Below, piece by piece: positions 37,019-45,533 of a DNA stretch of 64,000 nucleotides. The notes beneath the pieces are model-generated. The model worked only from the letters and a program-made list of their open reading frames with translations. It was not told where the DNA came from and made no database searches. The position numbers and the translations under genes were made by a program. Source of the DNA: Lentzea alba. GTDB lineage: Bacteria; Actinomycetota; Actinomycetes; Mycobacteriales; Pseudonocardiaceae. The stretch is from positions 648,497-712,496 of the forward strand of contig NZ_JAAMPJ010000003.1 in the NCBI RefSeq assembly GCF_011067745.1, written 5' to 3'. Each line of letters opens with the position of its first letter. Within the stretch, counting starts at the first letter, position 1.

Positions 37019-38320
37019 TTACTTGGCCCCGTTCAGTGCGGCCTCGGCGTCGCGGAAGTACTGCGCGACCGCGTCGGGGATGGACATCTTGCCGAACGCG
37101 ATCTGCTTGGCCGCCGCGTCGAGCGCGGTCTTCGCGTCGTTGTACCCGGGAGGCGCGGTCGGTGCGGGCGGCAGCGCGTCCTTCGCCACTTCCTCGGCCG
37201 CGTACTGCGCGTAGGTCACGTCCCGCTTGTCGGCCGCACTCAGCGACGGCGTCAGGGTTTCCAGCGCCTTGCTCGACGGCGGGATGCCACGCGACAGGGC
37301 CATCGCCTTGATGGCGTCGACGTCGCTGATGAAGAAGTCGATCAGCTTGGCCGCGCCCTCGGCGTTCTTGCTCTTGACCGGGACGGACAGCAGCACACCG
37401 CCGCTGATCGCCTGCCCGGTCTTGCCGTTGCTGCCGCGCGGCACGATCACGATGTCCAGCTGGTGCTGGGTCAGCGGCGCCATCTGCGCGAGGCCCCAGC
37501 CCGTGGTCATGGCGATCTGCCCGGCGATCAACGGGTGGTTGCCGGTCGCCGAGTCGGTGTTGGAGAGCATCTCCGGCGGGCAGATGGCACCTGAGCGGCG
37601 CAGCCCGTCCCAGAAGGTGAACCACTCGGCCAGGTCGTCCTTGGTGAAGGCGAGCTTGCCCTCGGCGTTGTAGAGGTCCTTTCCCCGCTGGCGCAGCCAC
37701 GGCTGCAGGGCGCCGGAGTCGTCCTTGGACGCGTCCAGCGAACCGTACTTGCCCTGTCCCATCGCCTTCGACAGCTCACCGGCGAGCTTCGCGAAGTCGT
37801 CCCAGGTCCAGGTGTCGGCCGGCACGGGGATCTTGGCCTGCTCGAAGACGGTCTTGTCGTAGAGCATGGGAGCGATGCCGGAACCGGACGGGACGCCGTA
37901 GGGCTTGCCGCCCACCGCTCCCGCCGAGCGCACCGCGGGGTACAGCGTGTCCAGGTGGATCGTGCCGGGGATGTACGACGACAGGTCGGTCAGCACGCCC
38001 TTGGCCGCGTAGGTGCTGACGAGCGCGGTGTCCATCTGGAAGATGTCCGGCGGGTTGCCGCCCGCGAACTCGGTGTTGAGCTTGTTGAAGTACCCGTCGT
38101 AGCCGGAGTACTGGGCATCCACCTTGATGCCGGTCTTCTCGGTGAAGATCTTCAACGCGGCCTGGTAGGCCTTGTTGCGCGCTTCACCGCCCCACCAACG
38201 GAACGTCAGCGAGTTGCTCGCCGCGCCACCACTGCTGGTCGGCGCGAAACCGCAGCCCGCGACCGAAGCCGCGGCCAGACCACCGGCCAGGCCGAAGAGT
38301 CCCCTCCTGGAAATGGACAT
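37019..38320 (-). CDS. Extracellular sugar-binding lipoprotein of the mannosidase operon
   Basis: A 433-residue solute-binding protein with Tat-like SRRGLFG and lipobox SVAGC. Typical LTFRWWGGEARN and PPDIFQMDTALV segments follow. It lies third in the operon, after both permeases, which is the reverse of the usual order. A GAGAGG ribosome site precedes the ATG. Likely binds a mannose-containing oligosaccharide, given the downstream GH38. Confidence 0.9.
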   Translation of the reverse strand: MSISRRGLFGLAGGLAAASVAGCGFAPTSSGGAASNSLTFRWWGGEARNKAYQAALKIFTEKTGIKVDAQYSGYDGYFNKLNTEFAGGNPPDIFQMDTALVSTYAAKGVLTDLSSYIPGTIHLDTLYPAVRSAGAVGGKPYGVPSGSGIAPMLYDKTVFEQAKIPVPADTWTWDDFAKLAGELSKAMGQGKYGSLDASKDDSGALQPWLRQRGKDLYNAEGKLAFTKDDLAEWFTFWDGLRRSGAICPPEMLSNTDSATGNHPLIAGQIAMTTGWGLAQMAPLTQHQLDIVIVPRGSNGKTGQAISGGVLLSVPVKSKNAEGAAKLIDFFISDVDAIKAMALSRGIPPSSKALETLTPSLSAADKRDVTYAQYAAEEVAKDALPPAPTAPPGYNDAKTALDAAAKQIAFGKMSIPDAVAQYFRDAEAALNGAK

Positions 38321-38350
38321 GCGTTGTTCCTCTCTTGGCGGTGAAAGGCG

Positions 38351-39181
38351 TTACTTGATGCCGGTGGTGGCGACGCCGTCGACGATTCGGCGTTGTGCGG
38401 CGAGGAACACCGCGACGGTGGGCACGAGCGTGACCACGGACATCGCGAGCATTCCGCCGTAACTGGAGCCGCTGGCCCGGTCCACGAAGGCGTTGAGGCC
38501 CAGCGGCGCGGTGTAGCGGGCGTGGTCGGACAGGTAGACCAGCTGGCGCAGGAAGTCGTTGAACGTCCAGATGAACGTGAGGATCGTCGTGGTGATCAGC
38601 GCGGGCCTCATGAGCGGCAGGACGATGCTGAAGAACACCCGCACGTGCCCGGCGCCGTCCAGTGCCGCGGCCTCGTCCAGCTCGCGCGGGATGCCGCGGA
38701 TGAACTGCACCATCAGGAAGATGAAGAAGGCGTCGTAGGCGAGCAGGTACGGCACCACCAGCGGCAGGAACGTGTTGATCCAGTTCAGCTGGTAGAAGAT
38801 CGCGTACTGGGGGATCAGGGTCGCCTGGAACGGCAGCATCATCGTGCCGAGCATCACCGCGAACCAGAACTTCCGGAACGCGAAGTCCAGGCGGGCGAAG
38901 GCGTACGCCGCCACCGAGCAGGACGCCACGTTCGCGATCACCGTGGCGATCGACACCGTCAGCGAGTTGCTCAGGTAGACGGTGAACGACGTGCCGGTCG
39001 CCGTCCAGCCGTTCACGTAGTTGGCGAAGGTGAAGACGAGCGGCAGCGGGTTCATCGTGGTGAAGATCTGGTTCTCCGGCTTGAACGACGCGCCGACCAG
39101 CCACACCATCGGATAGATCATCGCCACCAGCACGAGCAGCAGCAGCGCGTGCGCCCGCCAGTGGTTGCCCTTAGTCCGCAT
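38351..39181 (-). CDS. CUT1 ABC transporter permease (MalG type)
   Basis: A 276-residue permease with six segments and EAA motif DEAAALDGAG. Its ATG lies 11 bp inside the 3' end of the upstream permease. Close in sequence to the permease at 45523 (shared FLMVQFIRGxPRELDEAA block), so the two systems appear paralogous. Confidence 0.9.
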   Translation of the reverse strand: MRTKGNHWRAHALLLLVLVAMIYPMVWLVGASFKPENQIFTTMNPLPLVFTFANYVNGWTATGTSFTVYLSNSLTVSIATVIANVASCSVAAYAFARLDFAFRKFWFAVMLGTMMLPFQATLIPQYAIFYQLNWINTFLPLVVPYLLAYDAFFIFLMVQFIRGIPRELDEAAALDGAGHVRVFFSIVLPLMRPALITTTILTFIWTFNDFLRQLVYLSDHARYTAPLGLNAFVDRASGSSYGGMLAMSVVTLVPTVAVFLAAQRRIVDGVATTGIK

Positions 39182-40073
39182 AGTTCACCCACTTGCGCGC
39201 CGACCAGAAGTACACGGCGGTGAAGAGGCCGATCACGGCGAACAACACCCACGCCATCGCGGAGGCGTAACCCATCTGCATGCTGCCGAATCCCTTGAGG
39301 TACAGGTAAAGCGTGTAGAGCAGGGTCGAGTCGATCGGGCCACCCAGGCCACCGGAGACCACGTAGGCCGGCGTGAACGTCTGGAAGGCGTTGATGGTCT
39401 CCAGCACGAGGTTGAAGAACACCATGGGCGACAACAACGGCAGCGTGATCCGGAAGAACGTCGTGACCTTGCCGGCGCCGTCGATCGCCGCCGCCTCGTA
39501 GAGGTCCTGCGGCAACTGCTTGAGCCCGGCCAGGAAGATCAGCATCGGCGTGCCGAACTGCCAGGCCGACAACGCGACCAGCGTCCAGATGGCGTAGCGC
39601 GGGTCACCGATCCAGTCCGAGCCCTGCACGCCGAAGATGCCGAGGAACTGGTTGAGCAGACCCTCGCGGGAGAAGATCTGCCGCCACATCACCGAGACCG
39701 CGACGCTCGCGCCCAGCAGCGACGGCAGGTAGAAGGTCGCCCGGTAGAAGCCGAGCGCCTTCAGGCCGCGGTTGAGCGCGACGGCGACCAGCAGAGCCGC
39801 GGCGAGCTTGAGCGGTACAGAAGTGACGACGTAGATCAGCGTCACCCTGACCGACTGCAGGTACCGCTCGTCGGAGAACAACCGGACGTAGTTCTCGAAC
39901 CCGATCCACTGTGGAGCGGTGAGCAGGTTGAACTTCGTCAGCGACAGGTACAGCGAGTACACCATCGGGATCAGCGTGAAGGCGAACAGACCGATCAGCC
40001 AGGGCGCCAGGAAGGCGTAACCGGCGAGGTTGTGCTTGTGCCGCTTGCGTTTGCGGACGGGTGTACCTGACAT
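39171..40073 (-). CDS. CUT1 ABC transporter permease (MalF type), first gene of mannosidase operon
   Basis: A 300-residue permease with six segments and EAA motif YEAAAIDGAG. Start follows CAGGAGTGAC. It is closely similar to the permease at 44610 (FYRxxFYLPSLLG, GGPxDSTxxYTLYLY). A well-formed promoter and operator lie 84-129 bp upstream. Confidence 0.9.
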   Translation of the reverse strand: MSGTPVRKRKRHKHNLAGYAFLAPWLIGLFAFTLIPMVYSLYLSLTKFNLLTAPQWIGFENYVRLFSDERYLQSVRVTLIYVVTSVPLKLAAALLVAVALNRGLKALGFYRATFYLPSLLGASVAVSVMWRQIFSREGLLNQFLGIFGVQGSDWIGDPRYAIWTLVALSAWQFGTPMLIFLAGLKQLPQDLYEAAAIDGAGKVTTFFRITLPLLSPMVFFNLVLETINAFQTFTPAYVVSGGLGGPIDSTLLYTLYLYLKGFGSMQMGYASAMAWVLFAVIGLFTAVYFWSARKWVNYAD

Positions 40074-40156
40074 GTCACTCCTGGGACGTCATCGCTGGAC
40101 CACGGGGTCTTGCCGATGCCACGCACGGCTTTCACAGTGGTCCGTCCCAGGGAGCT

Positions 40157-40202
40157 GGAAAGCGCTTTCCGGGACTGTAGGAACCGAGTACGGGCCTGTC
40201 AA
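40157..40202 (-). promoter_or_regulatory. Promoter with LacI-type operator for the mannosidase operon
   Basis: On the minus strand TTGACA (40202-40197), a 17-bp spacer and TACAGT (40179-40174) form a strong sigma-70-type promoter. Three bases on, GGAAAGCGCTTTCC (40157-40170) is a perfect 14-bp palindrome over the expected transcription start. This is classical repressor blocking. It lies in the 331-bp divergent gap 40074-40404, which holds no gene and otherwise only the tentative elements at 40253. Confidence 0.8.
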
Positions 40203-40252
40203 GACGATCTATGGGAAACCTTGTTGCCTGCGGGATCGGCACGATTCGTGAC

Positions 40253-40288
40253 TTGACGCCGACCGGGGCTGGAAGTTTACGTTTTAAC
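40253..40288 (+). promoter_or_regulatory. Possible promoter/operator for the 40405 gene
   Basis: TTGACG at 40253-40258 is followed after 17 bp by TTTACG (40276-40281) inside the AT-richer stretch AAGTTTACGTTTTAACC (40273-40289), whose ACGT core and flanking GTT/AAC resemble a loose LacI-family site. This is the only T-rich run in the gap. Assignment is tentative. Confidence 0.4.
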
Positions 40289-40404
40289 CAACTAGGCGGG
40301 TCCCAGCCGCGCCGCACACGTGAACGAAGGAGAGGGAACGCACTCCGGCCACGCACGCCCATCTCCGTCACTGAACTCGGGCGAGCGACCCGCGAGGAGT
40401 ATCG

Positions 40405-42372
40405 ATGACCGCCGCCGCGGTGTATTTGCCGAGCCAGCACGCGAGCGTGCACGACCTGCCGGACGATGACGAACAGCTGCGCGCGGTGCTCGCGAGGGCC
40501 GTGTCCGCAGCGATCGGCCGGCAGCGTCCCGACGGCAACCTCGAAGACATCGCCGCTGTCGATGACATCGGTGACATGGCGCTGGGCGTCGTGTCGTTGC
40601 TGTGCCTGGCCTGGCACCGCGGTGACCGGCAGGACCCCGAACTGGCGGACGCCGTGCGGCGCGGCCTGGACTTCGTGCTGACCAAGAGGGTCTTCCGCAC
40701 CGACAACCCCGGCGAGCCGTTCCTGCACGTGCGCGACAGCGGCCTGCCGTACGCCCGGTACGTGCTCGAGGCCGGAGAACATCCGTTCGGAGACTGGCCG
40801 AGCACCGTGTGGGCGCTGCTGCACGCGGTCAACGTGCTGGAGTTCGGCCGTGAGCTGATCACCGTGACCCAGTGGGCGGCCCTCGCGGACGTGGCCGCCG
40901 GCTTCTGGCGGTGGCTGACGGAAGCGAGCATGTTCAATCCACAGCAGACCGCGAACCAGGCGATCGGTGCCGTGGTGGGCGGTTTGACGCTGGGACGGCT
41001 GTTGTCCGAGAAGTCCATCGTGGACGACGCGATGTTCCTGTACCACAGCGAGGTCAGGGCCAAGCGCGTCGTCGACCGCGAGCTGCGGCTGCCGGTCGAG
41101 CACGGCGCCGGGCACGACCAGAACTACCTGCCGATCTCGCTCACGTTCCTGGCAAGGGCTTACCAGGTGAGTGGCGAGCAGTGCTTCCTCGACGACGGCG
41201 ACGAGATCGCCCGGCACCTGGAGACGCGGCTGTCCGCCCGCGGGTTCGACTACGGCGGACCGCGCTACAGCGAGCAGCACTGCGGCTGCGAGGGCATGCT
41301 CGGCCTGCGGTTCTTCAGCGGCCGGATCCAGGCCGAGCTCGGGCGCTACCTCGGTGACCGGCGGGTCGCCTACTTCTGCGCGAACACGCCGGGCCTGCCG
41401 AGCGGGCACTTCGCGTTCACCACCGTGTGGTTCTTCCTCGACGAGAGCGAGTGGTACCGGACGCCGGCCGAGACGCCGGTGCACACCCGGTACTCGCTGC
41501 GGCACGGCAAGGTGTCGGTGTCGCTCACCGGGCAGCTGACCCCGTACCTGATCGACGCCGGGGACACCGCCGTGATCGAGTCGGTCGTGGACCACCAGCA
41601 CGGCATCGGACCGCTGGTCAGCTACGCCGACGGCCGCAGGACGCTGCTCACCCGGCCGCTCGGCCCGGTCCGCGTGCGCGACGTCGTCGAGGGCGGACTC
41701 GGCGCCAAGCTGGTCACCAAGGCGGTCGTGAGCTGGAGCCAGGTCATGCTGTCGGTGCAGCAGCTGTACGTCACCGACGGCGAACGCCTGCATCTGATCG
41801 CCGTGCTGGATCGTGCGGCGCTGCCCGAGGACGCGGAGCTGAGCTTCCTCGCCGGCCTGCCCTACGCGACCGCGGAAGGGTCCCGGCAACGTCGCATCCG
41901 GACGGTGAGCGCGCCCGGCGGCAGTCCGTTCGACCTGGCGGACCCCTGGCGGTCGCTCACGACCGGCGGGACGCTGCTCGCCGACGGGCTCGCGCTCAGC
42001 GCGGCCGCCGGTCTGCGGGTGGAGAACCCGCCGGACGGCCCGGCGTTCTTCAACAACCCGCGGACCGCCGGCATGACCCAGGAGCAGTTGTCGTTCTGGC
42101 TCGGCGACGACCCGAGGGGCTACGGAAACCCCGACGCGGGCTGGCGTCGCGTGATCGCCACCAACCACGTGCTGGCCGATCCGATCGCCGAGATGCCGTA
42201 CGGGCGAGCGGTGTTCGCCCTGTGCTACGGGCCTGAACCGGTCGAGTTGGACGTGTCCGCGGAAGAGGTCGTGAACGGCGTTCACGTGCGCACCCCGTTC
42301 TTCACGGCGGTGATCGGACATCCCGCGGGTGACGTGGGCGGCGAGCCGGTGCTGCGCCTCACCGCACGGTGA
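40405..42372 (+). CDS. Uncharacterised 655-residue protein, predicted alpha-toroid plus beta-sandwich
   Basis: Not recognised with confidence. No signal peptide. Residues 1-370 are helical with repeated short Trp/His/Leu blocks (DDIGDMALGVVSLLCLAWHRG, split; AGHDQNYLPISLTFLARAYQ, split; YSEQHCGCEGMLGLRFFSGR, split) that resemble the (alpha/alpha)6 toroids of polysaccharide lyases and unsaturated-uronyl hydrolases. Residues about 370-655 look like a beta-sandwich. Conserved-looking candidates for catalysis are His/Asp in GAGHDQNYLP and Tyr/His in YSEQHCG. GAGGAG precedes ATG. Divergent from the mannosidase operon, so it may act on the same glycan. Function is open. Confidence 0.75.
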   Translation: MTAAAVYLPSQHASVHDLPDDDEQLRAVLARAVSAAIGRQRPDGNLEDIAAVDDIGDMALGVVSLLCLAWHRGDRQDPELADAVRRGLDFVLTKRVFRTDNPGEPFLHVRDSGLPYARYVLEAGEHPFGDWPSTVWALLHAVNVLEFGRELITVTQWAALADVAAGFWRWLTEASMFNPQQTANQAIGAVVGGLTLGRLLSEKSIVDDAMFLYHSEVRAKRVVDRELRLPVEHGAGHDQNYLPISLTFLARAYQVSGEQCFLDDGDEIARHLETRLSARGFDYGGPRYSEQHCGCEGMLGLRFFSGRIQAELGRYLGDRRVAYFCANTPGLPSGHFAFTTVWFFLDESEWYRTPAETPVHTRYSLRHGKVSVSLTGQLTPYLIDAGDTAVIESVVDHQHGIGPLVSYADGRRTLLTRPLGPVRVRDVVEGGLGAKLVTKAVVSWSQVMLSVQQLYVTDGERLHLIAVLDRAALPEDAELSFLAGLPYATAEGSRQRRIRTVSAPGGSPFDLADPWRSLTTGGTLLADGLALSAAAGLRVENPPDGPAFFNNPRTAGMTQEQLSFWLGDDPRGYGNPDAGWRRVIATNHVLADPIAEMPYGRAVFALCYGPEPVELDVSAEEVVNGVHVRTPFFTAVIGHPAGDVGGEPVLRLTAR

Positions 42373-42387
42373 ACTGTTAACGTTCAC
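42369..42387. promoter_or_regulatory. Inverted repeat GTGAAC-N7-GTTCAC upstream of PAP2 gene
   Basis: A 19-bp inverted repeat begins in the stop codon of the preceding gene and contains GTTAAC at its centre. GTTCACATCAC (42382) and GGTCACGTTCC (42409) resemble the 11-bp units of actinobacterial PHO boxes, although not in tandem. A second GTTAAC abuts the PAP2 start codon. Could be an operator or a PhoP site. Confidence 0.35.
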
Positions 42388-42487
42388 ATCACCTCAGCTT
42401 CGAGTACGGTCACGTTCCGTTGCGTATTGTGCACCAAAATCCCCATGTCGCCACAGGTGTCCTCAACGGACCATTGGGAGCGTTAAC

Positions 42488-44374
42488 ATGACCACCGCCG
42501 CCGAGGGATTCGACCGCAGAGCCCTCTTGCGCCGTTCGGCGATGCTGTCCGCCGGCCTGCTGATCGGCCCGGCCGCACTGGATCGAGCACTGGAAGCGAG
42601 CGCCGCCGAGCTGCCCACCGGCGCGGCGCCCTTCGTCGACTCCTATCGCACGAACGTGCTGGCCAACCAGACACCGGAGACCAACGCCGCGGTGCGTGCC
42701 CTGTCCGGGATGCAGGACCTCTGGCGCACCGGCAGCAGCTGGGACAACGGCGTCGTGCTCAACCGGAGCGTGCTCACGGCCAACGTCCGCCACGTCGCGC
42801 GGATCACCGCCGCACGCACTGCCGACCAGGCCAAGCGAGCGTTCATCGTGGACCGTCAGCACCAGAGCTACAGCGCGATCGGAGGCCTCGGCCCGCTGGC
42901 CGACCTGTACAAGGCGGGCGCCAAGGCCGTCACCGGCATCACCTCGGCGCCGGACGGCACCCCGCCGTCCACTGTGGACGAGAAGCTGCCGCCGGACGCC
43001 CCGGCGGGATCGGCGCTCGGTGCGGGTTCGCCGGACTCCGCGCTGGGCCAGGTCGTGCTCCTGGTCAACACCCTGCGCGGGAACTTCGCCTCGGGAAACC
43101 CCTCCAAGTTCGCCTACCAGTACCCGCGGCCGTGGCGGCTCTCGGCGGACAGCGAGGTCGTGCCGACCGGCGAGACCGACGAGTTCGGGTACCCGGTGTA
43201 CCGCACCGACGTCGTGGTCGCGCCGCAGTTGCTGCGCCAGCGCAGCCTCAAGCCGGCCGAGGACGGGGGCTACCCGAGCGGGCACACCAACGCGTTGCAC
43301 CTGGCCTGCCTGGCGCTGGCCTACGCGATCCCCGAACGGTTCCAGGAGCTCGTGACCAGGGCGTTCGACCTGGCCGACATGCGGATCGTGGCGGGCATGC
43401 ACTCCCCGGCGGACGTCATCGGCGGCCGGATCCTCGCGACCGCGCTCGCCGCCGCCACGCTCGCGGATCCGCAGAACGCGACGCTCAAGGCCGCCGCCAG
43501 GGCGCAGGCGAGCGAGTACTTCCGCCAGCAGGTCGGCGGTGACCTGTTCGGCCACGCGCACTCGGCCGGTACCGCCACCGACCCGTACGCCGACCGGGAG
43601 GCGAACGCCGCGCTGGTCGCGCCGAAGCTGACCTACGGACTGCCCAAGACCGGGCGCCGCGTCGAGATGACCGTGCCGAAGGGTGCGGAGGTGCTCCTGG
43701 AGACCCGGCTGCCCTATCTCACCGCGAACCAGCGGCGGGAAGTCCTGCGCACCACCGCGCTCCCGTCCGGGCACGCGCTGCTCGACGGCCCCGAACAGTG
43801 GGGCAGGCTCAACCTCTTCGCCGCGGCGGACGGCTTCGGCGCGTTCGACTCGGACGTGCGCGTCGAGATGGACGCCAACCGCGGCGGCTTCCACGCCGCG
43901 GACACCTGGCACAACGCCATCGGCGGCCGCGGGGGCCTGGTCAAGCGGGGCACCGGCGTCCTGACGCTGGCCGGTGTCAACAGCTACACCGGCGCGACCC
44001 GCGTCGAGGGCGGCACGCTCGTGGCCGGTTCGCCTGCCGCGCTGGGCAAGGGAGACGTCGAACTGCGTTCGGGCACCCTCCGGCTGGAGAGCGCGGTCCG
44101 GGTGCGCAGCTACCGCCAGGGCTCCGGCTCGACGCTGGCGGTGACGGTGCGCAAGGGTGCCTGCGCGCCGCTGACCGCCGGTCGCCCGGTCACGCTGGCG
44201 AGCGGCAGCACGCTGGAGATCACGCTGGAGGACGTGCCGGCGGGTGCCGTCGTCCCGGTGCTGGCCGCGCCCGTGCTGGTCGGCCGGTTCGCCCGGATCA
44301 CCGTCGCCGGTGGTCAACGCCGTGTGCAGGCCCAATACACCCTGGCCGGCCTCTCGGTCCGCGTCCTGGCCTGA
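42488..44374 (+). CDS. Exported PAP2 phosphatase fused to autotransporter-associated repeat
   Basis: A 628-residue protein with a Tat-type leader (DRRALLRRSAML). The core (about 200-330) has PAP2/acid-phosphatase motifs: GGYPSGHTNALHL and RIVAGMHSPADVIGGR, with the catalytic His pair and Arg. After about residue 380 there is a beta region ending in a passenger-type repeat (LVKRGTGVLTLAGVNSYTG, ...EGGTLVAG) of the autotransporter-associated beta-strand family. Class A-like phosphatases hydrolyse phosphate monoesters outside the membrane. The repeat is typical of Gram-negative passengers and unusual here. ATG 42488 follows GGGAG. A 55-bp palindrome follows. Confidence 0.82.
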   Translation: MTTAAEGFDRRALLRRSAMLSAGLLIGPAALDRALEASAAELPTGAAPFVDSYRTNVLANQTPETNAAVRALSGMQDLWRTGSSWDNGVVLNRSVLTANVRHVARITAARTADQAKRAFIVDRQHQSYSAIGGLGPLADLYKAGAKAVTGITSAPDGTPPSTVDEKLPPDAPAGSALGAGSPDSALGQVVLLVNTLRGNFASGNPSKFAYQYPRPWRLSADSEVVPTGETDEFGYPVYRTDVVVAPQLLRQRSLKPAEDGGYPSGHTNALHLACLALAYAIPERFQELVTRAFDLADMRIVAGMHSPADVIGGRILATALAAATLADPQNATLKAAARAQASEYFRQQVGGDLFGHAHSAGTATDPYADREANAALVAPKLTYGLPKTGRRVEMTVPKGAEVLLETRLPYLTANQRREVLRTTALPSGHALLDGPEQWGRLNLFAAADGFGAFDSDVRVEMDANRGGFHAADTWHNAIGGRGGLVKRGTGVLTLAGVNSYTGATRVEGGTLVAGSPAALGKGDVELRSGTLRLESAVRVRSYRQGSGSTLAVTVRKGACAPLTAGRPVTLASGSTLEITLEDVPAGAVVPVLAAPVLVGRFARITVAGGQRRVQAQYTLAGLSVRVLA

Positions 44375-44389
44375 CCCGCCCCGCCCGCT

Positions 44390-44444
44390 GTTGATGAGGG
44401 GAGCTTTCCTAAACCTGAGGTTTAGGAAAGCTCCCCTCATCAAC
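44390..44444. repeat. 55-bp palindromic element, copy 2 (likely terminator)
   Basis: Arms 44390-44416 and 44418-44444 are perfect 27-bp complements around a single base. The outer 19 bp are identical to copy 1 at 22749. It starts 16 bp after the PAP2 stop. The 235-bp gap to the next gene holds this element and the promoter/operator at 44544. Confidence 0.9.
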
Positions 44445-44543
44445 CACCTGACCGGGTGACGGGAGGCCGGTCCACAAAGGACCTGCGTCGAAATCGGGTG
44501 GGGCCGTTCGACGATTTTGTTCGATGCTGTTCGACAGCGTTGC

Positions 44544-44588
44544 TTGACGCTCGGGAAGGCCCGATGCAGACTCCGGAAAGCGTTTTCC
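44544..44588 (+). promoter_or_regulatory. Promoter and LacI-type operator of the DUF6807 operon
   Basis: TTGACG (44544-44549), 17 bp, CAGACT (44567-44572), then after two bases GGAAAGCGTTTTCC (44575-44588). This repeats the geometry of the promoter at 40157, with a one-base variant of the same operator. The -10 is weak, so the promoter call rests on this parallel. Confidence 0.65.
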
Positions 44589-44609
44589 AGCCGACGGGGT
44601 CAGGAGTTC

Positions 44610-45533
44610 ATGAGCGCTCTAGACGAACTGCGTCAGCTGCGCCACGGCAGCGTCCAGGTCCGCAAGCGCGACAACAAGGCGGCCTTCTGGTTCCTCGCGC
44701 CCTGGTTCGCCGGACTGGTGTTCATCACGGTCGGTCCGGTGCTCGCTTCCTTCGGTCTCGGCTTCACGAAGTACAACCTGATCCAGCCGCCGAAGTTCAT
44801 CGGTTTCGACAACTTCGTGCGGATCTTCAGCGACGAGCGGTTGCACAACGCTCTGCGCGTCACTTTCACCTACGTGCTCGTGTCGGTGCCGTTGCAGCTG
44901 GCGTGCGCGCTGGGTGTGGCACTGCTGCTCGACCGGGGCATGCGCGGGCTCGCGTTCTACCGCTCGGCGTTCTACCTGCCGTCGCTGCTCGGGTCGAGCG
45001 TGGCGATCGCGGTGCTGTGGACCCAGGTGTTCGGTGCCGAAGGTCTGCTGAACCGCGTGCTGGGCTTCTTCGGCGTCGAGGGCAAGGGCTGGATCTCCGA
45101 CCCGGACACCGCGCTGTCGACGCTCATCGTGCTGAACGTGTGGACGTTCGGCTCACCGATGATCATCTTCCTGGCCGGGTTGCGGCAGATCCCGGCGGTC
45201 TACTACGAGGCCGCCTCGATCGACGGTGCGAGCAGGTGGTCGCAGTTCTGGCGGATCACGCTGCCGCTGCTGTCGCCGATCCTGTTCTTCAACCTGGTGC
45301 TGCAGATCATCCACGCGTTCCAGTCGTTCACGCAGGCGTTCGTCGTCTCGGGCGGCACGGGAGGACCGTCCGACTCGACCATGTTCTACACGCTTTACCT
45401 GTACCAGCAGGGTTTCAGCCGGTTCGACATGGGTTACGCCTCCGCGCTGGCGTGGTTCCTGCTGCTGATCATCGCGGCGTTCACCGCGATCAACTTCTGG
45501 GCGGCGAAGTTCTGGGTGTTCTATGACGACTGA
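44610..45533 (+). CDS. CUT1 ABC transporter permease (MalF type)
   Basis: A 307-residue permease with six segments and EAA motif YEAASIDGAS. CAGGAG precedes the ATG. First gene of a six-gene operon. The permease-permease-binding protein order matches that of the mannosidase operon, as does the sequence, which supports duplication of the two systems. Confidence 0.9.
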   Translation: MSALDELRQLRHGSVQVRKRDNKAAFWFLAPWFAGLVFITVGPVLASFGLGFTKYNLIQPPKFIGFDNFVRIFSDERLHNALRVTFTYVLVSVPLQLACALGVALLLDRGMRGLAFYRSAFYLPSLLGSSVAIAVLWTQVFGAEGLLNRVLGFFGVEGKGWISDPDTALSTLIVLNVWTFGSPMIIFLAGLRQIPAVYYEAASIDGASRWSQFWRITLPLLSPILFFNLVLQIIHAFQSFTQAFVVSGGTGGPSDSTMFYTLYLYQQGFSRFDMGYASALAWFLLLIIAAFTAINFWAAKFWVFYDD

